From contig NZ_CP110629.1 of the NCBI RefSeq assembly GCF_026153455.1, positions 620,001 through 684,000 of the forward strand: a DNA stretch of 64,000 nt, given 5' to 3'. Shown here one piece after another: positions 54,145-63,370 of the stretch (position 1 is the first letter of the stretch; each line of letters begins with the position of its first letter). This DNA is from Marinimicrobium sp. C6131. GTDB taxonomy: Bacteria > Pseudomonadota > Gammaproteobacteria > Pseudomonadales > Cellvibrionaceae. The notes under the pieces are model-generated. The model worked only from the letters and a program-made list of their open reading frames with translations. It searched no databases and had not been told where the DNA came from. Position numbers and translations under genes: made by a program.

Positions 54145-56148
54145 TCAACCAGCGGAATCCGGCGTATCGGTCCAGGCTTTCAATCGTTCAGCGGTGGCTT
54201 CATCGACCACCTCCAGTATCACCCGTTGCCGTTCGTCATCCACGCCCTGAATAATCACATGGACCTGTTGGTCAAGTTGGTATTGCTGGGCTTCCAGGGT
54301 AATTTTCAGGCGTCGTGAGTCAAACGCCGGTTTGACGTCGTCTTTCGCCAGGCGCACAAAACCCTCAATGCCCCAGTCGTCCAGGCGCACCCCGAAGCCC
54401 ATGGAGTTCACCAGGGCGATGGTGCCCGTGTGTACGCTGCCAATCTTGTCGCGTACAAAATCACAGGCCAGCCACTGCTCCAGCTGGCGACAGGCCTGAC
54501 GGCCTTTCTGAAGCTGGTTCTGCAGGTCTTCAAGCAGCGTGGGTTCCGGTGACTGGGCGGGTTGCTCGCGCAGAATCCGCTTGATGGCCCGGTGATTGTA
54601 AAAGTCGTGGTAGCGCCGGATCGGCGAGGTGACCGTGGCGTAATGGGGAAAGCCCAGGCCAAAGTGTTCGCTGGCATCGGCGGACAGGGAGGCGGCCTGC
54701 AGCATCCGTTGGACAAGAGGCAGCAGGGACTCGAATTCCGGAGTATTGTCCGGGTTGACCCGCAGATCGCGCAGCAGCTTCTGGAAGTGACGCAGCGCGG
54801 TCAGGTCGCCCACCTCGTAGTCCGGAACGTCTTCGTTCAGCAGGCTGACGGCATCGTCCAGTCGTTCCGGACGGAAGCCGACGTGGTTGGAGAAAATGCC
54901 GTGCCCGGGGTGCCGGGTGAACAGTTCTCCCGCACAGATGTTGGTGGCAAGCATGGACTCTTCGACAATCCGGTGCGCCTTGGTGCGCTCGCGTTTCTCG
55001 ATGCGTTCGATTTTCTTCTGATCGTTCAGGACGAAGTAATAGTCCGGACGGTCTTCCATCATCAACGCGTGCTGATGACGGTAGTCGCTGCGTGCGGTGG
55101 CGCAGGCGTACAGGGCTTTGAGCATCTCGACCCGCTCGGCGGGCAAGTCAGCGGGGGCGTCCTCACCGTCGAGCAGCTCGGTGACGCCGGTGTAGCTCAG
55201 CTTGTGGTGAGAGCGGATCAGGGCCTCGGAAAACCGGTAGTCAGTAATGGTGCCGTCCTGCTGGATGTGCATCTGGCACACCAGGGCCGGGCGGCGCTGA
55301 TCCGGCACCAGTGAAAAGGTGTCGTGGGACAGCTCCGCCGGCAGCATGGTCACACTCTGGCCCAGCAGGTAGACGGTGCTGGCCCGGCTCGCGGCGGCCT
55401 GGTCCAGCGGGGTGCCCGGTTCGATGTAGCGGCTCGGATCGGCGATGGCGACCCAGAGGTCCCAGCCGTCCTCGCGCGCCTCCAGGTAAACCGCATCGTC
55501 CATATCCCGCGTGGTTTCGGCGTCGATGGTCACAAAGGGGCGATCGGTCAGGTCTTCCTGGTGATCATCTGCGGTGATGGGCGTCAGGTTGATGGCCTGG
55601 GCCTGATCCCGCGCCTTATCGGACCAGTCCGTCGGCAGTTCGAATTTCGCGGTGATGTAGCGGCTTTCCACTCCAGGCTCGCCGGGCTTGCCAATGGCGC
55701 TGAGAATGGTGACCTGCGCCTTGCCTTCGTGATGAAATGGATGGCGGCTGAGTTTGCAGTGAATCAGGTCGCCGTCGTCGAAGCCTTTGCGCTGATTTGG
55801 TGGAATAAACAGCCAGCGTGTAAACTGGGCGACGTCAGGCTCCACAAAATGGGCCTTGCCCTTGACGCGATAGCGACCCACAAAGGTGGTGAATTCGCTG
55901 CTCAGCAGTCGCTCCAGTTGCGCTTCCAGTTGATCTTTGCGGTTGGTGGTCAGTTGGACTTCTACCCGATCGCCGGGCATGACCTTCATGGTTTCATCGG
56001 GCGGAAGAAAGGCATCCCGCCCATCATCGAGGTGGACGAACGCAAAGCGACGGGTGGTGGTGCGCACGGTTCCTTGAGCCAGGTCCTTCTCCGAGCGAAG
56101 GTTGGATTTGAGCTGAGACAGCTGTTGCAGTGCGTTCTGATCAAACAT
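54145..56148 (-). CDS. rnb: Exoribonuclease II (RNB family)
   Basis: A 667-residue processive 3'-5' exoribonuclease. The start at MFDQNALQQLSQLK fits the family; an ATG 51 bp upstream would add 17 unlike residues. Cold-shock-like domains at the N-terminus (TRRFAFVHLDDGRDAFLPP), RNB catalytic motif VTIDAETTRDMDDAVYLE (Asp residues for Mg), YATVTSPIRRYHDFYNHRA, and a C-terminal S1 domain (GFGVRLDDWGIEGFVRL). The length fits RNase II better than RNase R, which is about 800 residues. Confidence 0.92.
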   Translation of the reverse strand: MFDQNALQQLSQLKSNLRSEKDLAQGTVRTTTRRFAFVHLDDGRDAFLPPDETMKVMPGDRVEVQLTTNRKDQLEAQLERLLSSEFTTFVGRYRVKGKAHFVEPDVAQFTRWLFIPPNQRKGFDDGDLIHCKLSRHPFHHEGKAQVTILSAIGKPGEPGVESRYITAKFELPTDWSDKARDQAQAINLTPITADDHQEDLTDRPFVTIDAETTRDMDDAVYLEAREDGWDLWVAIADPSRYIEPGTPLDQAAASRASTVYLLGQSVTMLPAELSHDTFSLVPDQRRPALVCQMHIQQDGTITDYRFSEALIRSHHKLSYTGVTELLDGEDAPADLPAERVEMLKALYACATARSDYRHQHALMMEDRPDYYFVLNDQKKIERIEKRERTKAHRIVEESMLATNICAGELFTRHPGHGIFSNHVGFRPERLDDAVSLLNEDVPDYEVGDLTALRHFQKLLRDLRVNPDNTPEFESLLPLVQRMLQAASLSADASEHFGLGFPHYATVTSPIRRYHDFYNHRAIKRILREQPAQSPEPTLLEDLQNQLQKGRQACRQLEQWLACDFVRDKIGSVHTGTIALVNSMGFGVRLDDWGIEGFVRLAKDDVKPAFDSRRLKITLEAQQYQLDQQVHVIIQGVDDERQRVILEVVDEATAERLKAWTDTPDSAG

Positions 56149-56282
56149 GAGAGACAACTTCAGATTGGCAGGTTCGGTTTCGGGGTCAGGCGCGATCATA
56201 ACAGGAAACCCGCCCTGACGTTACCGGGGCTGGCACAATTGGCCGGCTCCATTCTCTGGATATGTAGTAGTATTGGCGCCCT

Positions 56283-57998
56283 ATGGATACCTTGAACCAG
56301 CTCATTCTGTTTGGCGGAATGCTGTTTGTGATCAGCATTCTCGCCAGCACCCTCTCCCCGCGCATGGGCATGCCTCTGCTGCTGGTGTTCCTTATTATCG
56401 GTATGTTGGCGGGGGAAGACGGCCTCGGTGGCATTCGTTATAACGATGTTCAATCGGCGTACTTCCTGGCCACCCTGGCGCTGGCGGTGATCCTGTTCGA
56501 TGGCGGCTTGCGCACTGATCGGCACAACTTTCGGGTCGGGCTGCGCCCAGCCTTGCTCCTGGCCACCGTCGGGGTGGTGGGCACAGCGGCCCTGACCGGC
56601 GCTTTTGCCGCCTGGATTCTGGGAATTGGTTGGGTTGAGGGCTTGCTGATCGGGGCGATTGTGGGCTCCACCGATGCGGCGGCGGTATTCTCGGTATTGA
56701 ACATGCAGGGGCTGGCGCTCAAGACCCGGGTGGGCGCGACGCTGGAAATCGAATCCGGTCTGAACGACCCGATGGCGATCTTTCTGACCATTATTCTGGT
56801 GGAGTTCATGGTCAGCCAGCAGAGCGGTTTTGACGCCCTGATGCTGGGGCAGTTTGTCTGGCAGATGGGGCTGGGGGCTGGCATTGGTCTGCTGGGCGGA
56901 AGGATTCTCGCCTATGGTGTCGCCCGTCTGGCCCTGAGCCCGGGGTTGTACCCTCTGTTGGCCCTGTTTGGTGGCATCTCTATTTTTGGCCTGGCAGCGG
57001 TCCTGCAGGCCAGTGGGTTCCTCGCGGTGTACCTGGCCGGCCTGGTGGTCGGTAACCGACTCTCCCGAGGGCTTTACAACATCCAGCGCTTCCATGACGG
57101 TATCGCCTGGTTGGCCCAGATCAGTCTGTTCCTGATGTTGGGCCTGCTGGTATCGCCCCGCGAACTGATGCTCTATGCACCCAGCGCCGTGCTGGTGGGG
57201 CTGTTTCTGATTCTGGTCGGGCGCCCCGTGGCGGTCTGGCTGTGTCTCATGCCGTTTCAGTTCGCCTGGCGGGAAAAGCTGTTCATAAGTTGGGTGGGGC
57301 TGCGCGGCGCGGTGCCGATTGTGCTGGCCATGTTTCCCTGGTTGGCAGGCTTTGAGAACTGGCCGTTCTTTTTCAATATCGCCTTCTTTATTGTGCTGGT
57401 GTCTCTGGTTATGCAGGGCTGGACCGTGGCGCCCCTGGCCCGCTGGTTGAAGCTCGATGTCCCCACCACTTCCTCACGGGTCCAGCGGGTCGAGTTGGGG
57501 GTGCCGGGGCAGGTGGGCTACGAGTTTGTCGGCTACAAGCTGGCCGAAGGCAGCCCGGCGCTGCGCTCGCCCACCGATAAACTGCCCTTGCCGGCGGGCG
57601 CCAGCCTGTTGTGCGTCTTGCGGGAGGATCAGCCCCTGTCGCTAAAGGAAAGTCATACCCTGGAGCCGGGAGATCACGTCTACTTGCTGGCCTCCGCCAC
57701 GGACTTGCCCGCCCTCGACAAGTTGCTGGTGGGGGTGGACGAGCCGGACCGGCTGTCGGCTCAGGCGTTCTTCGGGGAATTTGTGGTCACGCCGCGGGCC
57801 AAACTGGCGGACCTCGGCATGCTCTATGGCTTTGAGGTGCCGGAGGAGATGGCCAACTGGAGTATCGCTCGGTACATCTACAGCCAATACCGCCAGCCGG
57901 TGGTGGGCGACCGGGTTCGCTTGGGTGATGTGGAATTTGTGGTGCTGGATATGCGCGACTCGAAGCTGACTCAGGTCAGCCTGAAACTCCACCGGTAA
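56283..57998 (+). CDS. cvrA: K+/H+ antiporter, CvrA/NhaP2 type
   Basis: A 571-residue cation:proton antiporter (CPA1). About 12 membrane segments with LAVILFDGGLRTD, GAIVGSTDAAAVFSVL, LEIESGLNDPMAIFLTI (ion-binding Asp/Asn) and WVGLRGAVPIVLAMFP. The cytoplasmic tail (from about 395) has an RCK_C-like domain (GYKLAEGSPALRSPTDKLPLPAGASLLCVLR) and a further CorC/HlyC-like end. Divergent from rnb with 134 bp between. Probably potassium export or pH/osmotic control. Confidence 0.9.
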   Translation: MDTLNQLILFGGMLFVISILASTLSPRMGMPLLLVFLIIGMLAGEDGLGGIRYNDVQSAYFLATLALAVILFDGGLRTDRHNFRVGLRPALLLATVGVVGTAALTGAFAAWILGIGWVEGLLIGAIVGSTDAAAVFSVLNMQGLALKTRVGATLEIESGLNDPMAIFLTIILVEFMVSQQSGFDALMLGQFVWQMGLGAGIGLLGGRILAYGVARLALSPGLYPLLALFGGISIFGLAAVLQASGFLAVYLAGLVVGNRLSRGLYNIQRFHDGIAWLAQISLFLMLGLLVSPRELMLYAPSAVLVGLFLILVGRPVAVWLCLMPFQFAWREKLFISWVGLRGAVPIVLAMFPWLAGFENWPFFFNIAFFIVLVSLVMQGWTVAPLARWLKLDVPTTSSRVQRVELGVPGQVGYEFVGYKLAEGSPALRSPTDKLPLPAGASLLCVLREDQPLSLKESHTLEPGDHVYLLASATDLPALDKLLVGVDEPDRLSAQAFFGEFVVTPRAKLADLGMLYGFEVPEEMANWSIARYIYSQYRQPVVGDRVRLGDVEFVVLDMRDSKLTQVSLKLHR

Positions 57999-58204
57999 AA
58001 TCCTGCCCGAATTTTCCTTCAGAAATTTTGCGCCCGGCCGATGATTATTGGCCAGGCGTGATTTTGTCTTTTCTCGGCTACACTTTAATAACCAATCCCG
58101 ATGAGGCCCAGCGTTGTACGGTGGGTTGGGGCTGAAAATCGGTATTTCGATACGGTCTGTTAAACGCCGGATTTTCTTATATAGGTCTTGTTGAAGGGTT
58201 CGTT

Positions 58205-59850
58205 ATGTTGAGTTGGTACAACAATATAAGCTTTCGATGGAAGCTGATGCTGCCTTTATCGCTTCTGGTTATTATCTTTATTGCGGTGAGCATCTACGCG
58301 GTGCGGGCGGCGCATCAAATGGGGAGCTACTCGAACACCATCGGCACCGTGAACCTTCCGGAAATCCAGCTTTTGATGCAGGCCGATCGCGACCTTTATC
58401 AGGCGCTGACCGCCGAGAGGGCCATGCTGTTAGCCGACCCGGGTAGCAGCGAAATGGATGCGCTGTATCGCGACCATCAGGATAATGCCCAGCAGACTTA
58501 TGATCGCGCGATCCAATCTCTGGACCTCTCCGAGATTGCCACCCGCGAAGAGCGGGAAACCTTTCAGCAGCTCTACGATCGCTGGTTCGATCTGAGTCAA
58601 TCCATTGTTCAGGATGCTCGCAGTGCCGATCGGATGACGCTCGCCTTCCTGGAGGATCGTTCCTTCGGAGAGGTGGCTGAGGCTTTCGACGCGCTTCGAA
58701 CTCACCTGGACGTGGTATCCGAACGCCGCCTGGAGCAGGTTGACCGGCTCAATCAGCGGGTTGACGCGGAAGAGGCGCAGATGACCTCGATCCTTACTCT
58801 GTCGGGTGTGACGGGCACTCTGATTGCCGTGTTGGCCGCCTTGTTATTGCCCCTGGTGGTGACACGCCCTCTGAACGAAATCAGCGGCCGGATTCACGAC
58901 ATCGCCGAGGGCGATGGAGATCTTACCCTGCGCATCAACCTCGATCGGCGCGATGAGCTGGGACAGCTTGCCGGGCATGTGAACCGCTTTATGGACCGGT
59001 TGCAGCAATTGATTGGCGATATTCGTCACACCACCGAAGACGTTTCCGTTTCCAGTGAGCAGGTGCTGCAGGCCTCCACCAGCAGCCAGAAAGCGGCGGA
59101 CGATCAGGGCCAGGCCATCAACATGGTGGTGGCGGCCGTCAATGAGCTGACCGCCGCCATTCAGGAAGTGGCGCAGAATACCAACGAGACCGCCGACAGT
59201 GCCAAAAACGCATCGGGCACCACCGATGTGGGGCGCGAGCGCATTGAGCGGGCCGTGGCCCGGGTGAACAGCCTCTCGGCCCACATTGGCGAAACGGCGG
59301 AGAGCATGCGCCGTCTGGAAGAAGAAGCCAAGAACGTCACCTCCGTCATTGATGTGATTCGCGGCGTTGCCGAGCAGACTAATCTGCTCGCGTTGAATGC
59401 CGCCATCGAGGCGGCGCGGGCGGGCGAACAGGGGCGCGGTTTTGCCGTGGTGGCGGATGAAGTCCGCACCCTGGCCAGCCGCACCCAGCAGTCTACGAGG
59501 ATATCCGCACCATGCTGACTCGGCTTCAGTCCGGCGTGCAGGAAGCGGTTGAGGCCATGACCTCCAGCAGCGAAATGACCGAAGAGGCCGTCACCGCCGC
59601 CGGGGAAGCCGGGCAATCCCTGGAGGATATTGCCGAGGCGGTACAGCGGATTACCAATATGGCGATTCAGATTGCCAGTGCCGCTGAAGAGCAGAGTACC
59701 GTCACCGCCGATATCGACAAAAACATGGTGGAGATCAACGAGCTGGCGGCCCGGACGCAGGATGATGCCGCGACCACAGCGAGCGCCAGTGGACGCCTGA
59801 CCGATCTGGCTTCCAGCCTGAGAGAACTGGTGGTAAGGTTCAAGGTCTGA
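58205..59850 (+). pseudogene. Methyl-accepting chemotaxis protein, broken by a 1-bp frameshift
   Basis: Residues 1-430: first membrane segment, periplasmic four-helix-bundle domain, second segment (about 200-222), HAMP (RPLNEISGRIHDIAEGDGDLTLRI), and the signalling hairpin NLLALNAAIEAARAGEQGRGFAVVADEVRTLASRTQQS. After CAGTCTAC at 59491-59496 the frame runs into a stop (59516-59518); restoring one base there gives QQSTEDIRTMLTRLQSG and continuous reading to 59850 (LVVRFKV). The total would be about 548 residues, a normal chemoreceptor. Either a recent inactivation or a sequencing/assembly error. Confidence 0.85.
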
Positions 59851-59903
59851 CGTTAACGAGCCGGCCCGTGTTTTCGGGCCAGGCGTGATACGAGGAGACT
59901 TCC

Positions 59904-60437
59904 GTGAGCGAGCCGATTGGCAACAGTCTGATACTGGTCGGTATGCCCGGCGCGGGTAAAAGCACCGTGGGGCTGCTGCTGGCGAAAGAGTTGGTCAAGG
60001 CCTTTGTGGATACCGACATTCTCATCCAGACCCAGGAGGGTAAGGCGCTTCAGGACATCATTTACGATCACGGCTACGAGTATCTGCGCAAGGTGGAAGA
60101 GCAGGTGTTATTGCAGTCGCAGTATCTCAACCATGTGATCGCCACCGGCGGCAGCGTGGTCTACAGCGACCCCGGTATGCAGCACCTGAAAAAGGCGGGT
60201 CGGATTGTGTTTCTGGACGTTCCCTTGGAGGAGCTCGAACGGCGGGTGCACAACTTTTCCACCCGGGGTATTGCTTGCGCGCCGGGACAGACTCTGGCCG
60301 ACCTGTTTGAGGAGCGTCGGGCCCTGTATCAGCGCTATGCCGATATCACGGTGGACTGTGCGACCAAGCATCAGGATGAGGTGGTGTCGGAAATCATTTA
60401 CCAGGAAGCGGAGCAATTCGCTGAAATGGATGCCTGA
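59904..60437 (+). CDS. Shikimate-kinase-like P-loop kinase
   Basis: A 177-residue nucleoside-monophosphate-kinase fold. Walker A GMPGAGKSTVG at 14-24, FVDTDILIQ (substrate Asp), LRKVEEQVL, ATGGSVVYSD (GGS where AroK usually has GGG), and ERRALYQRYADITVDC at the end. GTG start with GAGGAG 7 nt upstream. Shikimate kinase is the best guess, but it stands apart from aroB, and the altered GGS and unusual central region leave room for another small-molecule kinase. Confidence 0.7.
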   Translation: MSEPIGNSLILVGMPGAGKSTVGLLLAKELVKAFVDTDILIQTQEGKALQDIIYDHGYEYLRKVEEQVLLQSQYLNHVIATGGSVVYSDPGMQHLKKAGRIVFLDVPLEELERRVHNFSTRGIACAPGQTLADLFEERRALYQRYADITVDCATKHQDEVVSEIIYQEAEQFAEMDA

Positions 60438-60465
60438 GGCGTCCCTGCCTCCTTTTCCGGTCTGA

Positions 60466-60951
60466 CTACAGTGGCAGCTCGGTGGTGTATTTCACCTGCT
60501 TGAGCGCGAAGTTCGAGCGAATCGAGGCAACATGGGGCAGGGGGCGCAGCTTTTCATTCAGCAACTGCTCGTAATGCTCGATGCTGTTGACCACCACCTT
60601 CAATAAATAGTCGCTGTCTCCGGTGCTGGCATAGCATTCCAGTACCTCGGGGACGGCCTGTATCCCCGCTTCAAACTCCGCCAGGGCTTCACTCTGGTGG
60701 CCGGTCAGACGCACGGCGCTGTGCACCACCACATGCATTCCTACCTTTTTCGGGTCCAGCAGAGTCACTTTCCCCCGGATGATGCCTTCGGCTTCCAGCC
60801 GTTTGAGGCGGCGCCAGCAGGGCGTATGCGACAACCCGATCAGGTTGCCCAGATCGGCCATGGAGTAGTCCGCACTGCCCTGGAGGGCGCGCAGAATTTT
60901 TCGGTCGTAGTCATCCAGATCAATGGAATCGGAGGAGGTTGATACTGACAT
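60466..60951 (-). CDS. Lrp/AsnC-family transcriptional regulator
   Basis: A 161-residue regulator: HTH in LDDYDRKILRALQGSADYSMADLGNLIGLSHTPCWRRLKRLEAEGII (about 11-57) and a RAM effector domain with VHSAVRLTGHQSEALAEFEAGIQAVPEVLECYASTGDSDYLLKVVV. Lrp-type proteins respond to amino acids. No obvious target gene is adjacent. Confidence 0.93.
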   Translation of the reverse strand: MSVSTSSDSIDLDDYDRKILRALQGSADYSMADLGNLIGLSHTPCWRRLKRLEAEGIIRGKVTLLDPKKVGMHVVVHSAVRLTGHQSEALAEFEAGIQAVPEVLECYASTGDSDYLLKVVVNSIEHYEQLLNEKLRPLPHVASIRSNFALKQVKYTTELPL

Positions 60952-61132
60952 AGTTTTTATCCTGATTATGAATTTCTCTCACTACCTATTGTAGGGGGCG
61001 CGGGCGCGGCAATCAATTAGGGCGAGTATGATCAATCAGGGGGCGGACGGCGGGCAGTTGGCGCTTGAGATCAGGCCTCTGCCCGAGGTGAGCAAAAGCC
61101 TGATTTGACGAAGGTTTTGGGGCGTTTCCGGA

Positions 61133-61684
61133 TCAGGAAGAGAGGCTGCCACGCCCCCGGCGCCCGGCCGCAATGGGCGTGGCCGGCTCGGTCGTTTCCA
61201 GGCTGTCGCTCAAGGGTTCGGAATCCGTCAGGGGCGCTGCTGCTGGTGCGGGCGGCGCCTGTGTCTGAGGGGCCCGGACCTGCTCAAAACGTGCCTTTAT
61301 ACGGGTCAGCTCCTCCAGTGAGGTGCTGAGCTCCGCCAGTTGCACCTGCTTATCATCAATCTGCTTCTGGAGGGCCGCAATATCCTGCTCGATTCCCTGA
61401 TGCTCACGGCGAATACGCTGCTCTTTCTGATTAGCATCCTGGAGCACATCGTCGGTGCGGATACGCGCCGATTCCAGGGTTTTACAGATGACCTCCATCA
61501 GCCGTTCATCCGGATCGTCGGGCAATTGGCGCATCAGCGCCATGGCGTCGTCAATGCTGTATCGGGTTGCGTTGCGGGCTTTGGGCTCATCCACCAGAGG
61601 CGCGTGGAAGTCGTCTCGGGTGGGTAGGTCCAGGTCTTCGTCTTCCGGTGCATTGTCCTGCTCGTGTCGGTTGAACAGTCCCAT
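61133..61684 (-). CDS. Coiled-coil protein of unknown function (183 aa)
   Basis: Soluble, acidic. The N-terminal part has RDDFHAPLVDEPKARNATRYSIDDAMALMRQLPDDPDERLMEVICKTLESARI; a central coiled coil (about 80-140) is rich in Glu, Gln, Lys and Leu. The C-terminus is low-complexity Pro/Ala/Thr and ends RRGRGSLSS. No family known to me by function. It is 84 bp downstream of the next small gene on the same strand. Confidence 0.7.
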   Translation of the reverse strand: MGLFNRHEQDNAPEDEDLDLPTRDDFHAPLVDEPKARNATRYSIDDAMALMRQLPDDPDERLMEVICKTLESARIRTDDVLQDANQKEQRIRREHQGIEQDIAALQKQIDDKQVQLAELSTSLEELTRIKARFEQVRAPQTQAPPAPAAAPLTDSEPLSDSLETTEPATPIAAGRRGRGSLSS

Positions 61685-61768
61685 AGTCTTATCCTCTGCT
61701 GTTGGCAGGTGTCACAAGACCTAAGCATAGTCTACCGCGGACGATTTTTCCGGTGTCCCCAGCCTGTT

Positions 61769-62101
61769 TCAGGCTGGCTCTCCCTTGAGTTTCTGGAGGT
61801 GCTTCTGGCTCAAAGACAGAAACCGGGGCGTTGGGCCGGAGTCGTTGTAGATCGGATCGCCCAGTTCATCCTCCGCCACAACGGTCCCACCTTTTATATA
61901 GGGCATGCCGGATTCCAGCTCGCTCAAGGCGGCGGAGAGCAGGTCAGTGATCAGGCTCTCCGGGGTTTTTTTCGGGTACATCTCGCACAGTGCTTGGATG
62001 CGTGCCGCATCTTCCACCGGCAGGTGCACGGCGTAGGCCTGCTTGGTCAGTTCGCCGCGGGCATTTTTTTCCCAATGACTCATGAGTTCGCTGACTTTCA
62101 T
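61769..62101 (-). CDS. Conserved hypothetical protein (110 aa)
   Basis: Start at MKVSELMSHWEKNARGELT rather than the longer frame from 62152, which adds unrelated residues. Contains YAVHLPVEDAARIQALCEMYPKKTPESLITDLLSAALSELESGMPYIKG and a C-terminal DPIYNDSGPTPRFLSLSQKHLQ. I associate this pattern with small proteins of pseudomonads that are sometimes labelled pilus-related, without functional proof. Divergent from adk. Confidence 0.7.
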   Translation of the reverse strand: MKVSELMSHWEKNARGELTKQAYAVHLPVEDAARIQALCEMYPKKTPESLITDLLSAALSELESGMPYIKGGTVVAEDELGDPIYNDSGPTPRFLSLSQKHLQKLKGEPA

Positions 62102-62218
62102 CGATAAAACCTCATTGCTGGTCAGTGTGGGCGGTCGACCGGACCCCCTCAAATTCAGTATAGAGCAGCTTTTTGCGGCCAGCTAACTCCCGATAGGGAA
62201 AAGTGGCCACCCGATGTC

Positions 62219-62235
62219 GGTTCCGCTACGGAACC
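62219..62235. repeat. Short perfect hairpin in the adk upstream region
   Basis: GGTTCCG, CTA, CGGAACC: 7-bp inverted repeat about 180 bp before adk. No T-run, so not a terminator; function unknown. The rest of 62102-62414 shows no gene. Confidence 0.35.
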
Positions 62236-62414
62236 TGCCGGTAACGGCTCCTCTATATAAGGAATGTGGGTGAAAGTCGACAAATCAAGGGTTTCCGGGG
62301 GCTGATTGTCGCCAAACGGGGCTTATATTGTGCTCCCGGGGCCGTGCGTGTATCGTATGCGGTTTTTCATTGGCCATCAGTCCGCCAATCCGTACTGCTT
62401 TAGAGGAGCAACCC

Positions 62415-63068
62415 ATGAAAGTAATCCTGCTCGGTGCCCCGGGAGCCGGTAAAGGTACCCAGGCTCAGTTGATCATGGATAAGTTCGGTATTCCCCAGAT
62501 CTCCACCGGTGATATGTTGCGAGCGGCCGTCAAGGCAGGCACACCCTTGGGTTTGCAGGCAAAAGACATCATGTCGGCGGGCGGTCTGGTGCCGGACGAC
62601 CTGATCATCGCCCTGGTAAAAGAGCGTATCAAGGCCCCGGATTGCGCCAAGGGCTTTCTGTTCGACGGTTTCCCCCGCACCATCCCCCAGGCGCAGGCGC
62701 TGCTGGATGAGGGGATCAAAATCGATCACGTGATCGAAATCGATGTGGATGATGAAGAAATTGTTTCCCGTCTGGCCGGTCGTCGTGTGCATGAGCCGTC
62801 TGGTCGGGTCTATCACATCAACCATCAGCCGCCCAAAGAAGAAGGAGTGGATGATATTACCGGCGAGCCCCTGATTCAGCGCGAAGACGATCGGGAAGAT
62901 ACCGTGCGTAAGCGTCTGTCGGTGTATCATGAGCAAACCAAACCGCTGGTCAACTTTTACCGCGACCTGGAAAAATCCGGAAACCCGGACGCACCTCATT
63001 ACACTCGCATTGAAGGTGTCGGCAGCATTGCGGACATTCGCGCACAGCTGGAATCGGTGCTGAAATAA
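62415..63068 (+). CDS. adk: Adenylate kinase
   Basis: Converts ATP + AMP to 2 ADP. 217 residues, the long-lid bacterial type. MKVILLGAPGAGKGTQAQ (P-loop), ISTGDMLRAAVKAGT (AMP site), FDGFPRTIPQAQAL, LAGRRVHEPSGRVYHINHQPPK lid without zinc cysteines, REDDREDTVRKRLSVYHEQT. GAGGAG precedes the ATG. Monocistronic with a hairpin terminator. Confidence 0.98.
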   Translation: MKVILLGAPGAGKGTQAQLIMDKFGIPQISTGDMLRAAVKAGTPLGLQAKDIMSAGGLVPDDLIIALVKERIKAPDCAKGFLFDGFPRTIPQAQALLDEGIKIDHVIEIDVDDEEIVSRLAGRRVHEPSGRVYHINHQPPKEEGVDDITGEPLIQREDDREDTVRKRLSVYHEQTKPLVNFYRDLEKSGNPDAPHYTRIEGVGSIADIRAQLESVLK

Positions 63069-63098
63069 GCGAAGAGTCACGTCTCCGTTTTTGCGATT

Positions 63099-63133
63099 GC
63101 ATCAGGGCCCGCTTGCGGGCCCTGATGCGTTTT
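63099..63133 (+). terminator. Terminator of adk
   Basis: A 14-bp perfect stem (GCATCAGGGCCCGC and complement) with a 2-nt loop (effectively 4) and a short GTTTT tail; very stable, weak T-run. Confidence 0.75.
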
Positions 63134-63370
63134 AGAGCAATGAAGAATTACCCGCGTTGCATTCCGGCAACACCTGAAACGGTTCAGTTTTACCAAAAAC
63201 GTGATAAAAATTAAAAAAAAGCCGAAAAATCATCAAATAATTTGCTAAAAACTCGCAATGTGGCTAATTTTTACATAGTATTTGTGTGCAGACTGGACGC
63301 ACATAGACTGTGCTCGGTTTATGATTCAACTGATGTGCAAACAACGATACGAAGTTGAGGAGAAACGTTT

